A stretch of 17,448 nucleotides of DNA from Nitrosotalea sp. (GTDB lineage: Archaea > Thermoproteota > Nitrososphaeria > Nitrososphaerales > Nitrosopumilaceae): positions 1 to 17,448 of the forward strand of contig JARLFW010000177.1 of the NCBI GenBank assembly GCA_031296345.1, read 5' to 3'. Shown here piece after piece: positions 1 to 7,202 of the stretch; positions within the stretch are counted from its first letter, which is position 1; each line of letters opens with the position of its first letter. Below the pieces are notes generated by a model, which searched no databases, was not told the DNA's origin, and saw only the letters and a list, made by a program, of their open reading frames with translations. The position numbers and the translations under genes were made by a program.

Positions 1-1320
1 AGAGCAAAAGGATTAGAATATGTTGAAGAATTTGATAAAGCAGAGACAGTAAATAATTTATTTTATCTAGCAGAGCTTGATGCACAGAAGCTTGAAGAGG
101 CTAAAAACAGTCCGTCAAGACTAATAAGATTACTAAACATTTCAAGTAGAAGACTTAGTGAGAGACTCAATCCAGCATGGAAGGGAGATCCTATTCATGT
201 TGAATTGAGATGGAATCCAGGAAATGTTTTGAGTGTAGTTATCTCAGATGTTCACAAAGATGGTACAGTAACAAACACAGGACTACTTAATAGAAGAGCT
301 GAAGGATTCAAGTGGACTTTTTCATTTATTGTAAATTTTGCAGCAGAAACACAAAAGGCAGAATTGAAGGAAGCAATATTGTTACTTGATGAGCCTGCCA
401 GAAACCTACATCCTGCTCAACAGAGAGGAATTTCAGATCTACTAAAAGGTCTTGCAGGTTCAAATCAAATATTGTATGCAACTCACTCGCCTTTTATGAT
501 ATTTGATTATACTCAAGGTAATTTACTTGTAGTAGAGCTTGACAAGAGACGACACCTAAGTAAGATCTATTACGATTACTGGAATGCAGATGATCAGACT
601 CTTATTCCAATTTTATATGGCCTGTCAAGAGGCCTTGTTGAATCCATAGTAGACAAGCAAATTGGTTTCAATTCAAGACCTGTGATAATAGTTGAGACCA
701 TGTCTGATTGTATGTATCTAAATGCATTTGATAGATTCCTAAAGGATCCAAATTTGTCCATGAATCCACTCAACATAGTTCCAGCATATAACAAGAACTC
801 AGTTATGTCACTTGCAATATTTTATAAAAATCACGGATATGATACTTTTATTTTATTAGACAATACAGAGGAATCAAGAAAGATTTCCACAGAGCTTCAG
901 ACAAATGAATTCAAGTCCGTACAGATGGTTTTCTTTGAACTTGCCGGACAGCCCAGACTATTCATAGAAGACCTCTTGGTAGATGAAGATTATCTCTATG
1001 CTGTCAACCAAACTTATGAAGTCAAACTAAGAAAGGAAGGATATACCACATTGACTAAAGATCAAGTGTTAAGCAAGGGTAAGAAAAGTATAGTAGACAA
1101 CCTAAATGAGATTTGGAATGAAAACCAGCACTTGGGGTGGGAAAAATTTGACAGAGAAGAAATTTGCAGATACATTTGTGAAAAAATTGTATTAGGTGAA
1201 ACGGACTTTTTATCTGATAAAACAAAGGACCAATTTAGGTCATTATACCGATTGATTGCTGAGAGAATAAGACAGAATCAAAACTTGGTATCACAGACAT
1301 CTACAACCTTTAGTAGATAG
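1..1320 (+). CDS. OLD/AAA-type ATPase with C-terminal TOPRIM-like domain (5' partial)
   Basis: The frame is open from base 1, so the gene begins upstream and the in-frame TTG at 205 is probably internal. About 439 residues are visible. They show the C-terminal half of an ABC/RecF-like ATPase: a signature-like segment RRAEGFKWTFSF (bases about 292-327), Walker B LLLDEPARNLHP (about 382-417) and an H-loop YATHSP (about 475-492). A TOPRIM-like region follows: VIIVETMSD (about 679-705), then FILLDN (about 847-864) and IEDLL. This order is that of OLD-family ATP-dependent nucleases. The TOPRIM motifs look weak: VETMSD replaces the usual Glu-Gly, and the second motif reads D-N-T rather than D-x-D. 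Nuclease activity is therefore doubtful. The Walker A part is outside the window. The role is probably DNA-related, in repair or defence, but the substrate is unknown. Confidence 0.75.
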   Translation, partial: RAKGLEYVEEFDKAETVNNLFYLAELDAQKLEEAKNSPSRLIRLLNISSRRLSERLNPAWKGDPIHVELRWNPGNVLSVVISDVHKDGTVTNTGLLNRRAEGFKWTFSFIVNFAAETQKAELKEAILLLDEPARNLHPAQQRGISDLLKGLAGSNQILYATHSPFMIFDYTQGNLLVVELDKRRHLSKIYYDYWNADDQTLIPILYGLSRGLVESIVDKQIGFNSRPVIIVETMSDCMYLNAFDRFLKDPNLSMNPLNIVPAYNKNSVMSLAIFYKNHGYDTFILLDNTEESRKISTELQTNEFKSVQMVFFELAGQPRLFIEDLLVDEDYLYAVNQTYEVKLRKEGYTTLTKDQVLSKGKKSIVDNLNEIWNENQHLGWEKFDREEICRYICEKIVLGETDFLSDKTKDQFRSLYRLIAERIRQNQNLVSQTSTTFSR

Positions 1321-1428
1321 AATAAAAAATATCAGCATTTGTACTTTACTCATAAATTATATGATAACATGAGATGTAAAAGTAGAATTTCTTATTAAGA
1401 TTTAATTGAGAGATGGGTTTTTCAGTGT

Positions 1429-3558
1429 ATGAGTAAAGTGTTATTAAAATCAGTCATTCTTCTTGCATTACTTCTTAGTAGTATCTTTACATCATACACA
1501 GTACAGCAAGTGAATGCATCACCTTCGTTTGTAACAGTAACTAGTACAAACACAGGTGGAATGACCATACTTTCTGTCAGCAATAATGCAAATAGTACAT
1601 CAGATTTAGTTTCATTCATTTTACAAATTAATGGTGGTGGCTCTTTCAAATCATTCAAGCTTGATAATGGCTGGGCAGGTATGAAAACGTCACCAACCAC
1701 AATTGCATTTAGTGCAATAGATCCACTAAAACCTGGAAATTCAGTATCTTTCCAAATCAAAACAGATCAGCAGACACCCAATATGACGTGGAGTGCATCA
1801 GATACAAACAACATAGAAATTGGATCTGGTGACATAGGTACTCCAACATCTGGCGGTACTCCAACATCTGGCGGTACTCCACAACAAACAGTACGAGGGA
1901 TATTAGACATGTCAACGTTTAGAATAATTCCTTCAACCCCTGCAATAGGTGGTCATGTACGTGTAGTCGGTTTTAGTTTTTCCTCATCAACTAACCTTGA
2001 TTTGTACATAGGTAATGACAAGATAGACTCATTTTCATCCAATGGAGATGGAAATTTTATCACAACTGTTGTAATACCAAATTCTGAACAAGCTGGAAGT
2101 GTCAACTTTGTTCTAAAGGATCAACAGGGTAATCAAAAATCATTTTCTACAAACCTCAAAGTATCGCAACATGGTAATGTAATTCAGAGCGTTCCTCTAA
2201 CAGTAAATTTCGATCCAATATTTCATAGAGGAGAAACCAAAATAGTTTCAGGAACGGCAACTCCTGGAACCACTGTAACTTTTACCATCTTTGACATAAA
2301 AGGAAATCCAATAACTACATTGACTGCACAGCCTGATAATAATGGAAATTACTCATTTAAGAGAATCATTCCTATAGATGAACCATTTGGAAAATACTCT
2401 GTAACTGTCTCAGACGGAAAAGATCAAGTTTCTAAAAATTTCAGCATCGTTACAACTCATAATATTTCAGTTTTAACATCTGCACAAAGATATGAGGCAG
2501 GTCAGACAGTAGTTATAAACGGCACTTCAATTTCAAATCAAATTGTAACCTTTTCCTTTGCAGATCCTACAGGTAACCAAATTTACTCAAAGGATGCAAA
2601 TGTAACATCTGCTGGAACCATATCAGCATCATACAAATTAGAAGACTCTGCTATCCAAGGAACATATTCAGTAATTGTAACCCAAGGCAATGATTTAACA
2701 ACACTTTACTTTGGAGTGGGACAAGATCCAGCTCCTCCCATGACAGCAAAATTGGATAAACTCAGTTATTCAGTTAGCGATAAACCTGTGATTAGTGTAA
2801 CAGGTCCCTCATCATCAACTGTTAACCTAATTATAATAGCTCCAGATGACACACAAAAATTTGCAGATATTATCGACTTGGGACAGAATGGACAGACAAC
2901 ATATTCTTTTAATTTAACTTCATACACGCCAGGCATTTACACAGCGGTGGTAAGCCATGCATCTGAAAAAATCCAAAATAGCTTTGCAGTGGGCCTAGCA
3001 ACAGGATCTGGAACAATTTTACTCAATACAGTAAAGGATACATACGTACCAGGTGACGGCATCATAATCATTGGAACAGCTAATCCAAATACCATACTCC
3101 AAATTTCCTTGACAGATCCCAATGGAATAAATATAAAATCATTAATCACATTTACAGATAAAACGGGTCACTTTTCTTCATTTGATTTCAGCATACCAGC
3201 TATTGCAACACCTGGAACATGGAAACTTGATGCTTCAAGTGGAGTAAACCATGTATCTTCCAACATAACTGTAAAATCAACCAAGCAAGCAATCACTATT
3301 CATCTAGATAAAGCAAATGCCATCTACACAAGAGGAGACTATATGACAATTTCGGGTACCGATGCAGGTACTACAGCATCTGTAAGTATCAAGATTGGAA
3401 ATAATAGCACAGTTGTTGACACCTTACCAACAACATCAACAAACAAAGGAGATTACCAAACCATTTGGCAAGTTCCACGCAGTGTCAACCCTGGAACATA
3501 TACGGCTGAGGCATCATCTGTTACTGGTAAAGCCATTATCAGTATAACGATTCAATAA
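1429..3558 (+). CDS. secreted protein with about six tandem Ig-like domains
   Basis: A 709-residue exported protein. It has a classic signal peptide: Lys-containing n-region, a hydrophobic stretch at residues 5-20 and a likely cleavage after Val-Asn-Ala30. A beta-rich N-terminal domain (about 31-135) leads into a short Gly-Thr-Pro-Ser linker with a tandem repeat. About six roughly 90-residue beta-sandwich repeats follow (about 155-247, 248-342, 343-432, 433-523, 524-618, 619-709). They share a pattern of Y-x-x-G-D/Q near the start, G-T/S-A, D-x-x-G-N in the middle and P-G-T-Y before the last strand. This resembles the bacterial Ig/macroglobulin-like repeats of archaeal surface proteins. Many N-x-S/T sequons suggest N-glycosylation. 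There is no C-terminal membrane segment, so it is free or non-covalently attached to the S-layer. The specific ligand is unknown. It stands alone, with 107 bp upstream. Confidence 0.75.
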   Translation: MSKVLLKSVILLALLLSSIFTSYTVQQVNASPSFVTVTSTNTGGMTILSVSNNANSTSDLVSFILQINGGGSFKSFKLDNGWAGMKTSPTTIAFSAIDPLKPGNSVSFQIKTDQQTPNMTWSASDTNNIEIGSGDIGTPTSGGTPTSGGTPQQTVRGILDMSTFRIIPSTPAIGGHVRVVGFSFSSSTNLDLYIGNDKIDSFSSNGDGNFITTVVIPNSEQAGSVNFVLKDQQGNQKSFSTNLKVSQHGNVIQSVPLTVNFDPIFHRGETKIVSGTATPGTTVTFTIFDIKGNPITTLTAQPDNNGNYSFKRIIPIDEPFGKYSVTVSDGKDQVSKNFSIVTTHNISVLTSAQRYEAGQTVVINGTSISNQIVTFSFADPTGNQIYSKDANVTSAGTISASYKLEDSAIQGTYSVIVTQGNDLTTLYFGVGQDPAPPMTAKLDKLSYSVSDKPVISVTGPSSSTVNLIIIAPDDTQKFADIIDLGQNGQTTYSFNLTSYTPGIYTAVVSHASEKIQNSFAVGLATGSGTILLNTVKDTYVPGDGIIIIGTANPNTILQISLTDPNGINIKSLITFTDKTGHFSSFDFSIPAIATPGTWKLDASSGVNHVSSNITVKSTKQAITIHLDKANAIYTRGDYMTISGTDAGTTASVSIKIGNNSTVVDTLPTTSTNKGDYQTIWQVPRSVNPGTYTAEASSVTGKAIISITIQ
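1837..1881 (+). repeat. 18-bp tandem repeat in linker of the Ig-like secreted protein
   Basis: Two perfect copies of ggtactccaacatctggc (1837-1854, 1855-1872) are followed by a 9-bp partial third copy (1873-1881). They encode Gly-Thr-Pro-Thr-Ser-Gly units, a flexible linker between the N-terminal domain and the Ig-like repeats. The length is a multiple of three, so copy-number change would keep the frame. Confidence 0.85.
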
Positions 3559-3570
3559 AAAGTCAATTTA

Positions 3571-3583
3571 GTAATATTTTTTA
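3571..3583 (+). promoter_or_regulatory. TATA-like promoter element for apt-mtnP
   Basis: The AT-rich run gtaatattttttac is centred about 29 nt upstream of the apt ATG at 3607, and no SD lies before that ATG. This fits an archaeal promoter giving a leaderless or very short-leader mRNA. The T-run may also help terminate the upstream gene. Confidence 0.4.
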
Positions 3584-3606
3584 CATCCACAACTTGTCAG
3601 CAATTT

Positions 3607-4119
3607 ATGAATCTAAAAGATAAAATTGCTGAAATACCAAATTTTCCAAAAAAAGGAATTTTGTTTAGAGATATCAGTCCTCTGCTAAGAGACCCTGCCG
3701 CTTTATCACTACTAGTAGAAGAATTTACAAAGATAATCCATCCAAATGATGTTGATATTTTTGCAGGAATAGAGTCAAGAGGTTTCCCATTAGCTTGTGC
3801 ATTAGCTCTCAAATACAATAAAGGCATGATAATGATTCGAAAACAAGGAAAATTACCAGGTGCCACTCACAAGGTATCATACAGTATAGAATATGGAACT
3901 GCTACGATGGAGATCCAAGTTGATGCAATAAAGAAAGGACAAAAAGTGTACATTTGCGATGACTTGCTTGCAACTGGTGGAACTGCAAAAGCTGCAGCAA
4001 AGTTAGTTGAGAAGATAGGCGGAAAGGTTTCTGGTTTTGCATTCATCATAGAATTAACAGATTTGAAAGGATCCAAAGTTATCAAAGACTACAAGCAAAA
4101 TTCACTGGTGAAATATTGA
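3607..4119 (+). CDS. apt: adenine phosphoribosyltransferase
   Basis: Converts adenine plus PRPP to AMP and pyrophosphate in cytosolic purine salvage. The 170-residue protein is normal size for the family. It has the APRT N-terminal signature [17 protein letters not shown] (residues 11-27), the E-S-R-G-F segment (56-60), the flexible loop RKQGKLPG (78-85) and the PRPP-binding motif [13 protein letters not shown] (114-126). The ATG at 3607 has a TATA-like run about 29 nt upstream and no SD, so the mRNA is probably leaderless. The stop TGA overlaps the TTG start of the MTA phosphorylase gene, so the two are co-transcribed and probably translationally coupled. The partner makes adenine, which is this enzyme's substrate. 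That makes the function assignment very secure. Confidence 0.95.
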   Translation: MNLKDKIAEIPNFPKKGILFRDISPLLRDPAALSLLVEEFTKIIHPNDVDIFAGIESRGFPLACALALKYNKGMIMIRKQGKLPGATHKVSYSIEYGTATMEIQVDAIKKGQKVYICDDLLATGGTAKAAAKLVEKIGGKVSGFAFIIELTDLKGSKVIKDYKQNSLVKY

Positions 4120-4910
4120 TAGAGCAGGCAGAGATAGGCATTTTTGGAGGAACTGGAATATATGATTCTGGTTTACTTGATGAAAGTAAAGAAATTACTG
4201 TAGAAACACCATTTGGTAAAACTTCAGATTCCATAACAGTTGGAATTTACAAGGGAAGAAAAGTTGCATTCATGCCAAGACATGGTAAAAAACATACAAT
4301 TCCTCCTCATCTAATTAACTTTAGAGCAAATATTTGGGCATTCAAAGAGATGGGAATTAAAAGAATTATTGCACCATCTGCAGTTGGAAGTTTAAAAGAA
4401 GAATTAAAACCTGGAGATGTTGTACTTCCATCACAATTTATAGATTTTACAAAATCAAGAAAATACACACTTTACGAAGATGTTAAAGTAATTCACATAT
4501 CAGTAGCAGATCCATTTTGTCCGGAGCTTCAAAATGTTGTTTTAGATGTTTCAAAAAAGATGAATCTTCACATCCATAAAGATGCAACATACATTTGTAT
4601 CGAAGGACCTAGATTTTCAACAAGGGCAGAATCAAAATTTTACAAAGATGTCATAGGTGCAGACATCATAGGAATGACTCTAGTTCCAGAGTGTCAACTT
4701 GCAAGAGAAGCTCAGATGTGCTATGTGTCAATTTCAACAGTAACTGATTATGATGTATGGGCTCAAAAACCCGTTACTGCAAAAGAGGTTTTAGAGACAC
4801 TGTCAAAGAATGTAGGCACTACAAAGAACATACTTTCTCTACTTTTTGACCTAATACCACAACAACGTGGTTGCTTATGCCACAAGGCATTTGAAGAAGC
4901 ACAATTCTAG
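4116..4910 (+). CDS. mtnP: S-methyl-5'-thioadenosine phosphorylase
   Basis: Phosphorolyses methylthioadenosine, a by-product of polyamine and other SAM-dependent reactions, to adenine and methylthioribose-1-phosphate. The 264 residues show the PNP/MTAP phosphate-binding GGTG (11-14), MPRHGKKH (53-60), [12 protein letters not shown] (162-173), the substrate Met/Glu region GMTLVPE (186-192) and T-D-Y-D-V-W (210-215). The paired Asp residues in T-D-Y-D are the feature linked to 6-aminopurine (adenine-type) specificity, in contrast to the Asn of purine nucleoside phosphorylases. A C-terminal Cys-Leu-Cys (253-255) matches the CXC motif known from thermophilic archaeal MTAPs. The start is TTG at 4116, overlapping the apt stop (TTGA). 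The family Gly-rich motif begins only ten residues later, so a later start is unlikely. The 3' end overlaps the opposing gene by 4 bp. Confidence 0.92.
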   Translation: MIEQAEIGIFGGTGIYDSGLLDESKEITVETPFGKTSDSITVGIYKGRKVAFMPRHGKKHTIPPHLINFRANIWAFKEMGIKRIIAPSAVGSLKEELKPGDVVLPSQFIDFTKSRKYTLYEDVKVIHISVADPFCPELQNVVLDVSKKMNLHIHKDATYICIEGPRFSTRAESKFYKDVIGADIIGMTLVPECQLAREAQMCYVSISTVTDYDVWAQKPVTAKEVLETLSKNVGTTKNILSLLFDLIPQQRGCLCHKAFEEAQF

Positions 4911-5191
4911 CCGTCTGCAAATGAATCTTTTGTCAAGCCTTCTGGAAGAGTAATATCTCCACGAACAAGTTTTTGTTGCAATTCATTTATCACTGCATCT
5001 ACATCATAGCCAAGTTTTATCAGATCCTTCTCAACTGTCTTTGAAATCTTTGCACCGATATTATGCCCACCGATTCTTCCAAAGGCTATTGCTTGAAACT
5101 TGAATGGTTTACCATCAATGTTAAAAGTGCCAGTTATCTTGGCAGCTATTTGACTTCCGCGAACATTATTAATATGAACTTGAATGTCCAT
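4907..5191 (-). CDS. conserved-looking small protein of unknown function
   Basis: A 94-residue soluble protein that I cannot assign to a family. The N-terminal half looks beta-rich, with alternating hydrophobic residues ([35 protein letters not shown]). The C-terminal half looks helical (about residues 50-75), followed by GDITLPEG. There is no signal peptide, membrane segment or Cys cluster. The ATG at 5191 lies 7 bp after the stop of the Zn-site gene, so it is the last gene of the three-gene minus-strand operon headed by an HTH protein. Its stop overlaps the mtnP stop in the opposite direction by 4 bp, within the palindrome ctag. Function is unknown. Confidence 0.7.
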   Translation of the reverse strand: MDIQVHINNVRGSQIAAKITGTFNIDGKPFKFQAIAFGRIGGHNIGAKISKTVEKDLIKLGYDVDAVINELQQKLVRGDITLPEGLTKDSFADG

Positions 5192-5198
5192 GTAAAAC

Positions 5199-5597
5199 TT
5201 AGATCTCTATTGCCTTGTTAATTGAATTTTCTATAAGAAAGTTCCAGTGCTTATCATCTTCAATCTTAAAGTCCTTTACCCTAAGTTGTATTATTTTTTC
5301 GTCAACACACTCATGCTGAATTTCATCATTTTGTTTTATCTTTACTAATTTCCACTTATCCTTGTGTTTTTTAAGATTGCATAAAAGTACCGCCCATTTT
5401 TGGTCTGGAGATATTTTTGGCATTCCCACATAATCTACTATACTATCAATACCAAGTTGTTTTTCTTCACAGAAAATTTTCTTGCATTTCACACAACGCC
5501 ATGTATCAACTGAGCCTATGGTTCTTTTTTCATAGTTAACATTGGTTACTCCAAAGTAAACTGGTTCATGATTACATGATTCTGTATCTATAGACAT
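5199..5597 (-). CDS. small protein with CxH...CxxC putative zinc site, unknown function
   Basis: I choose the ATG at 5597 (132 aa). It is preceded by a strong SD (GGAGG, spacing 7) and lies 13 bp after the upstream stop. A longer version from 5642 would add 15 residues and overlap the HTH gene by 32 bp, with no comparable SD. From the 5597 start the protein has Cys8-x-His10 and Cys35-x-x-Cys38 (WRCVKCKKIF), a pattern fitting a single zinc site. A mixed charged C-terminal part follows, with no membrane segment. I do not recognise the family. It sits between a winged-helix protein and a small unknown in one operon, so a regulatory or accessory role is possible but is inference only. Confidence 0.65.
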   Translation of the reverse strand: MSIDTESCNHEPVYFGVTNVNYEKRTIGSVDTWRCVKCKKIFCEEKQLGIDSIVDYVGMPKISPDQKWAVLLCNLKKHKDKWKLVKIKQNDEIQHECVDEKIIQLRVKDFKIEDDKHWNFLIENSINKAIEI

Positions 5598-5600
5598 GTT

Positions 5601-5609
5601 TCCTCCTCC
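5601..5609 (-). promoter_or_regulatory. strong Shine-Dalgarno deciding the start at 5597
   Basis: On the minus strand this reads GGAGGAGGA, ending 3 nt before the ATG at 5597. The upstream GGAGG core (5605-5609) has an optimal 7-nt spacing and complements the anti-SD end of archaeal 16S rRNA. It argues for the internal ATG over the longer open frame from 5642. Confidence 0.75.
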
Positions 5610-5610
5610 A

Positions 5611-6003
5611 TTATCGGTTATATTTAGTTCTTGCATCATCATATGGTTTTTCTAAAATAATTGAAATATTATCTACCAAAAGATTCTTCTTAAACGGAAT
5701 ATTTTCCCGTTCACACATTCTCCTGTACATGTTAACAACTGCAAATCTGGGATGCATTGATTCAAACTCTGTCTTTGTAATATCAATAAATCCTCCATTT
5801 TGAATAAGACTTGTTGCAGCTTGGTGTGCCTCATCTTCTGATATATTCAGATGCTGTGCTATATCTTGAGCAGACATTTTGCCTTTTTTTACTACCAATA
5901 CATAGACCTTAGCTTGAACAGGAGACAGTCTAAGTTCAGAAACAATATTTTCTTCCGCTGTATCGATATTAACACTCATAGATATCGAGACTTGCAACGC
6001 CAT
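5611..6003 (-). CDS. TrmB-like winged helix-turn-helix transcriptional regulator
   Basis: A 130-residue protein. Residues about 24-75 form a winged HTH: LRLSPVQAKVYVLVVKKG, then MSAQDIAQHLNISEDEAHQA (helix-turn-helix) and LIQNGGFIDI (wing). The L-S-x-x-Q-A-K-V-Y-V-x-L-V-x-x-G pattern is typical of archaeal TrmB/MarR-like regulators. The C-terminal part (about 80-130) has no recognisable sugar-binding TrmB domain and is too short for one. The first ATG at 6003 lies about 32 nt from the centre of an AT-rich TATA-like block shared with divergent ubiX. A second ATG at 5979 (residue 9) is possible. It heads an operon with the genes ending at 5199 and 4907. Its position facing ubiX makes local control plausible, but the target is not shown. 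Confidence 0.75.
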   Translation of the reverse strand: MALQVSISMSVNIDTAEENIVSELRLSPVQAKVYVLVVKKGKMSAQDIAQHLNISEDEAHQAATSLIQNGGFIDITKTEFESMHPRFAVVNMYRRMCERENIPFKKNLLVDNISIILEKPYDDARTKYNR

Positions 6004-6008
6004 AAATA

Positions 6009-6016
6009 AACATGTT
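6009..6016. promoter_or_regulatory. 8-bp palindrome AACATGTT in the divergent gap
   Basis: A perfect palindrome just upstream of the HTH gene start, next to its expected transcription start. A second short palindrome, cagctg, lies at 6023-6028. Either could be an operator half, but short palindromes are common in AT-rich DNA, so this is only a candidate. Confidence 0.2.
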
Positions 6017-6030
6017 AAATCACAGCTGAA

Positions 6031-6040
6031 ATTAAATATA
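6031..6040. promoter_or_regulatory. shared divergent TATA-like element (ubiX / HTH regulator)
   Basis: The block attaaatata lies 25-26 nt from the ubiX ATG (6061) on the plus strand. On the minus strand it reads tatatttaat, about 32 nt from the HTH-gene ATG (6003). No other AT-rich box in the 57-bp gap is at a suitable distance for either gene. One box, or two overlapping ones, probably serves both. Confidence 0.5.
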
Positions 6041-6060
6041 GAATAAAGAATAATCCTTTC

Positions 6061-6618
6061 ATGAGATTAATCATAGGATTAACTGGTAGTTCTGGAATTT
6101 TATATGGTGTAAGAATGCTAGAGGTTCTCAAGCAATGCAAAGTTGATGTCCATTTAATCATGACAGAATGGGCAAAAAAATGTCTAGTATTAGAAACGGA
6201 TTATGATTTGAAATACGTAAAGTCATTAGCAGAACATTATTCTGATGACGCAAATATGGCTGCAAGTGTTTCAAGTGGAACTCACAAGACAGATGGAATG
6301 ATAGTAATTCCTTGTACAATGAAAACACTTTCTAGTATTGCTAACGGTTATGAAGAAACTCTAGTAGCAAGAGCTGCAGGAGTTACAATGAAAGAATCAC
6401 GTAAACTAGTTCTAGTCCCAAGAGAGACTCCACTTACTAGCATACATCTTGAAAATATGTTCAAACTTTCTCGAATCGGAGTAGTAGTATTACCTGCCAT
6501 GCCGGGCTTTTACAATAGACCAAAGAACATCGACGATATTTTGAATCACATCGTAGGAAAATGCCTTGATCAATTTGGAATTGAGCACAATCTATTCAAA
6601 AGATGGGAAACCACCTAA
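6061..6618 (+). CDS. ubiX: UbiX/Pad1-family flavin prenyltransferase
   Basis: Makes prenylated FMN, the cofactor of UbiD-type decarboxylases, from FMN and dimethylallyl (pyro)phosphate. The 185-residue length is typical. Visible motifs are the N-terminal flavin-binding GLTGSSG (residues 6-12), S-S-G (71-73) leading into DGMIVIPCTMKTLSSIANG (78-96), LVPRETPL (118-125) and PAMPGFY (145-151), all characteristic of UbiX. The ATG at 6061 is preceded by a TATA-like block centred about 25 nt upstream and lacks an SD, suggesting a leaderless mRNA. No UbiD partner is in the window. The divergent neighbour is a winged-helix protein. A generic flavoprotein decarboxylase label was the older name for this family. 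Confidence in the family is high. Confidence 0.92.
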   Translation: MRLIIGLTGSSGILYGVRMLEVLKQCKVDVHLIMTEWAKKCLVLETDYDLKYVKSLAEHYSDDANMAASVSSGTHKTDGMIVIPCTMKTLSSIANGYEETLVARAAGVTMKESRKLVLVPRETPLTSIHLENMFKLSRIGVVVLPAMPGFYNRPKNIDDILNHIVGKCLDQFGIEHNLFKRWETT

Positions 6619-6693
6619 TTCCAAGTTATAGAGTTCTCTCAGAGTCCAATCATGAAACGATCTCATACAATTTAAGCCAAAATTCTACGAGTG

Positions 6694-6701
6694 TTTATAT
6701 T
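6694..6701 (+). promoter_or_regulatory. TATA-like box of the membrane Hsp20-like gene
   Basis: The sequence tttatatt is centred about 34 nt before the TTG start at 6732, predicting transcription starting near 6724 and a leader of only a few nucleotides. It is the only good TATA match in the 113-bp gap after ubiX, which otherwise shows nothing notable. Confidence 0.5.
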
Positions 6702-6731
6702 TGGATTATGGATGAATGAAATAGAATATCT

Positions 6732-7202
6732 TTGGCAAGCTACAAAAGCAGATACTCTAATGACAAGTCATTCGATTTTATAATTCCCCTAATGGTCTTA
6801 CTGTTCTTGGGTGTTGTATACATGCTCTCACTAAGATCTCAAGAAGGGTATGTCAGTTTCATATTAATTGGAATAGCTGGTGCAATTATGATTTATTGGG
6901 TTAGAGTATTAAAGAAGATGACATCTGAGAACGTTCCACAATATACACCAAAAGAAGTAGATACAAAGAATTGGGTATATGATCTCATAAAGGGAGAAAA
7001 AGAAATAATATTTGTAGCAGAGGTACCAGGTCCAGAGGATCAGGTAACTGTCAGACTAATTGATGGAATTTTATATGTACGTGGATCTGGACACTTTTCA
7101 AAAGAAGTTCCAATTGAAACAACACCAGACATGGGAATTCACGACTTCAAATACAGAAACGGTGTTCTTACTTTAAAAATTAGAAAATTAGAAACTCTTT
7201 GA
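6732..7202 (+). CDS. membrane-anchored Hsp20/alpha-crystallin-like protein
   Basis: A 156-residue protein with two hydrophobic membrane segments (about residues 15-33 and 41-58), a basic/polar linker, and a C-terminal alpha-crystallin/CS-like beta-sandwich (about 85-155). The latter shows E-I-I-F-V-A-E-V-P-G, then V-R-L-I-D-G-I-L-Y-V-R-G, F-S-K-E-V-P-I and the diagnostic Y-R-N-G-V-L-T-L-K-I near the end. Those features match small heat-shock proteins, which are normally soluble, so the hairpin membrane anchor is unusual. The start is TTG at 6732. The frame is closed by a TGA at 6717, leaving no ATG upstream. A TATA box at 6694-6701 supports this start. The last 15 bp overlap the 3' end of top6A on the other strand. 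Membrane protein quality control is a reasonable inference. Confidence 0.7.
   Translation: MASYKSRYSNDKSFDFIIPLMVLLFLGVVYMLSLRSQEGYVSFILIGIAGAIMIYWVRVLKKMTSENVPQYTPKEVDTKNWVYDLIKGEKEIIFVAEVPGPEDQVTVRLIDGILYVRGSGHFSKEVPIETTPDMGIHDFKYRNGVLTLKIRKLETL

Noticed and set aside
205..207. TTG at 205 as the start of the OLD-like ATPase
   Set aside because: The frame is open from base 1 and a start here would remove the front half of the ATPase domain.
1422..1760. Open frame of 112 codons on the minus strand
   Set aside because: It is antisense to the signal peptide and first domain of the secreted protein and shows no independent signals.
1837..1881. CRISPR-like repeat
   Set aside because: The copies are adjacent without spacers and lie within coding sequence as a Gly-Thr-Pro-Ser linker.
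5598..5642. Longer N-terminus (15 residues) for the Zn-site protein
   Set aside because: It would overlap the HTH gene by 32 bp and has no SD, whereas the ATG at 5597 has a near-perfect SD at the right distance.
6619..6731. Possible tRNA or small RNA between ubiX and the Hsp20-like gene
   Set aside because: No cloverleaf or conserved T-loop sequence can be found; only a TATA-like box is supportable.
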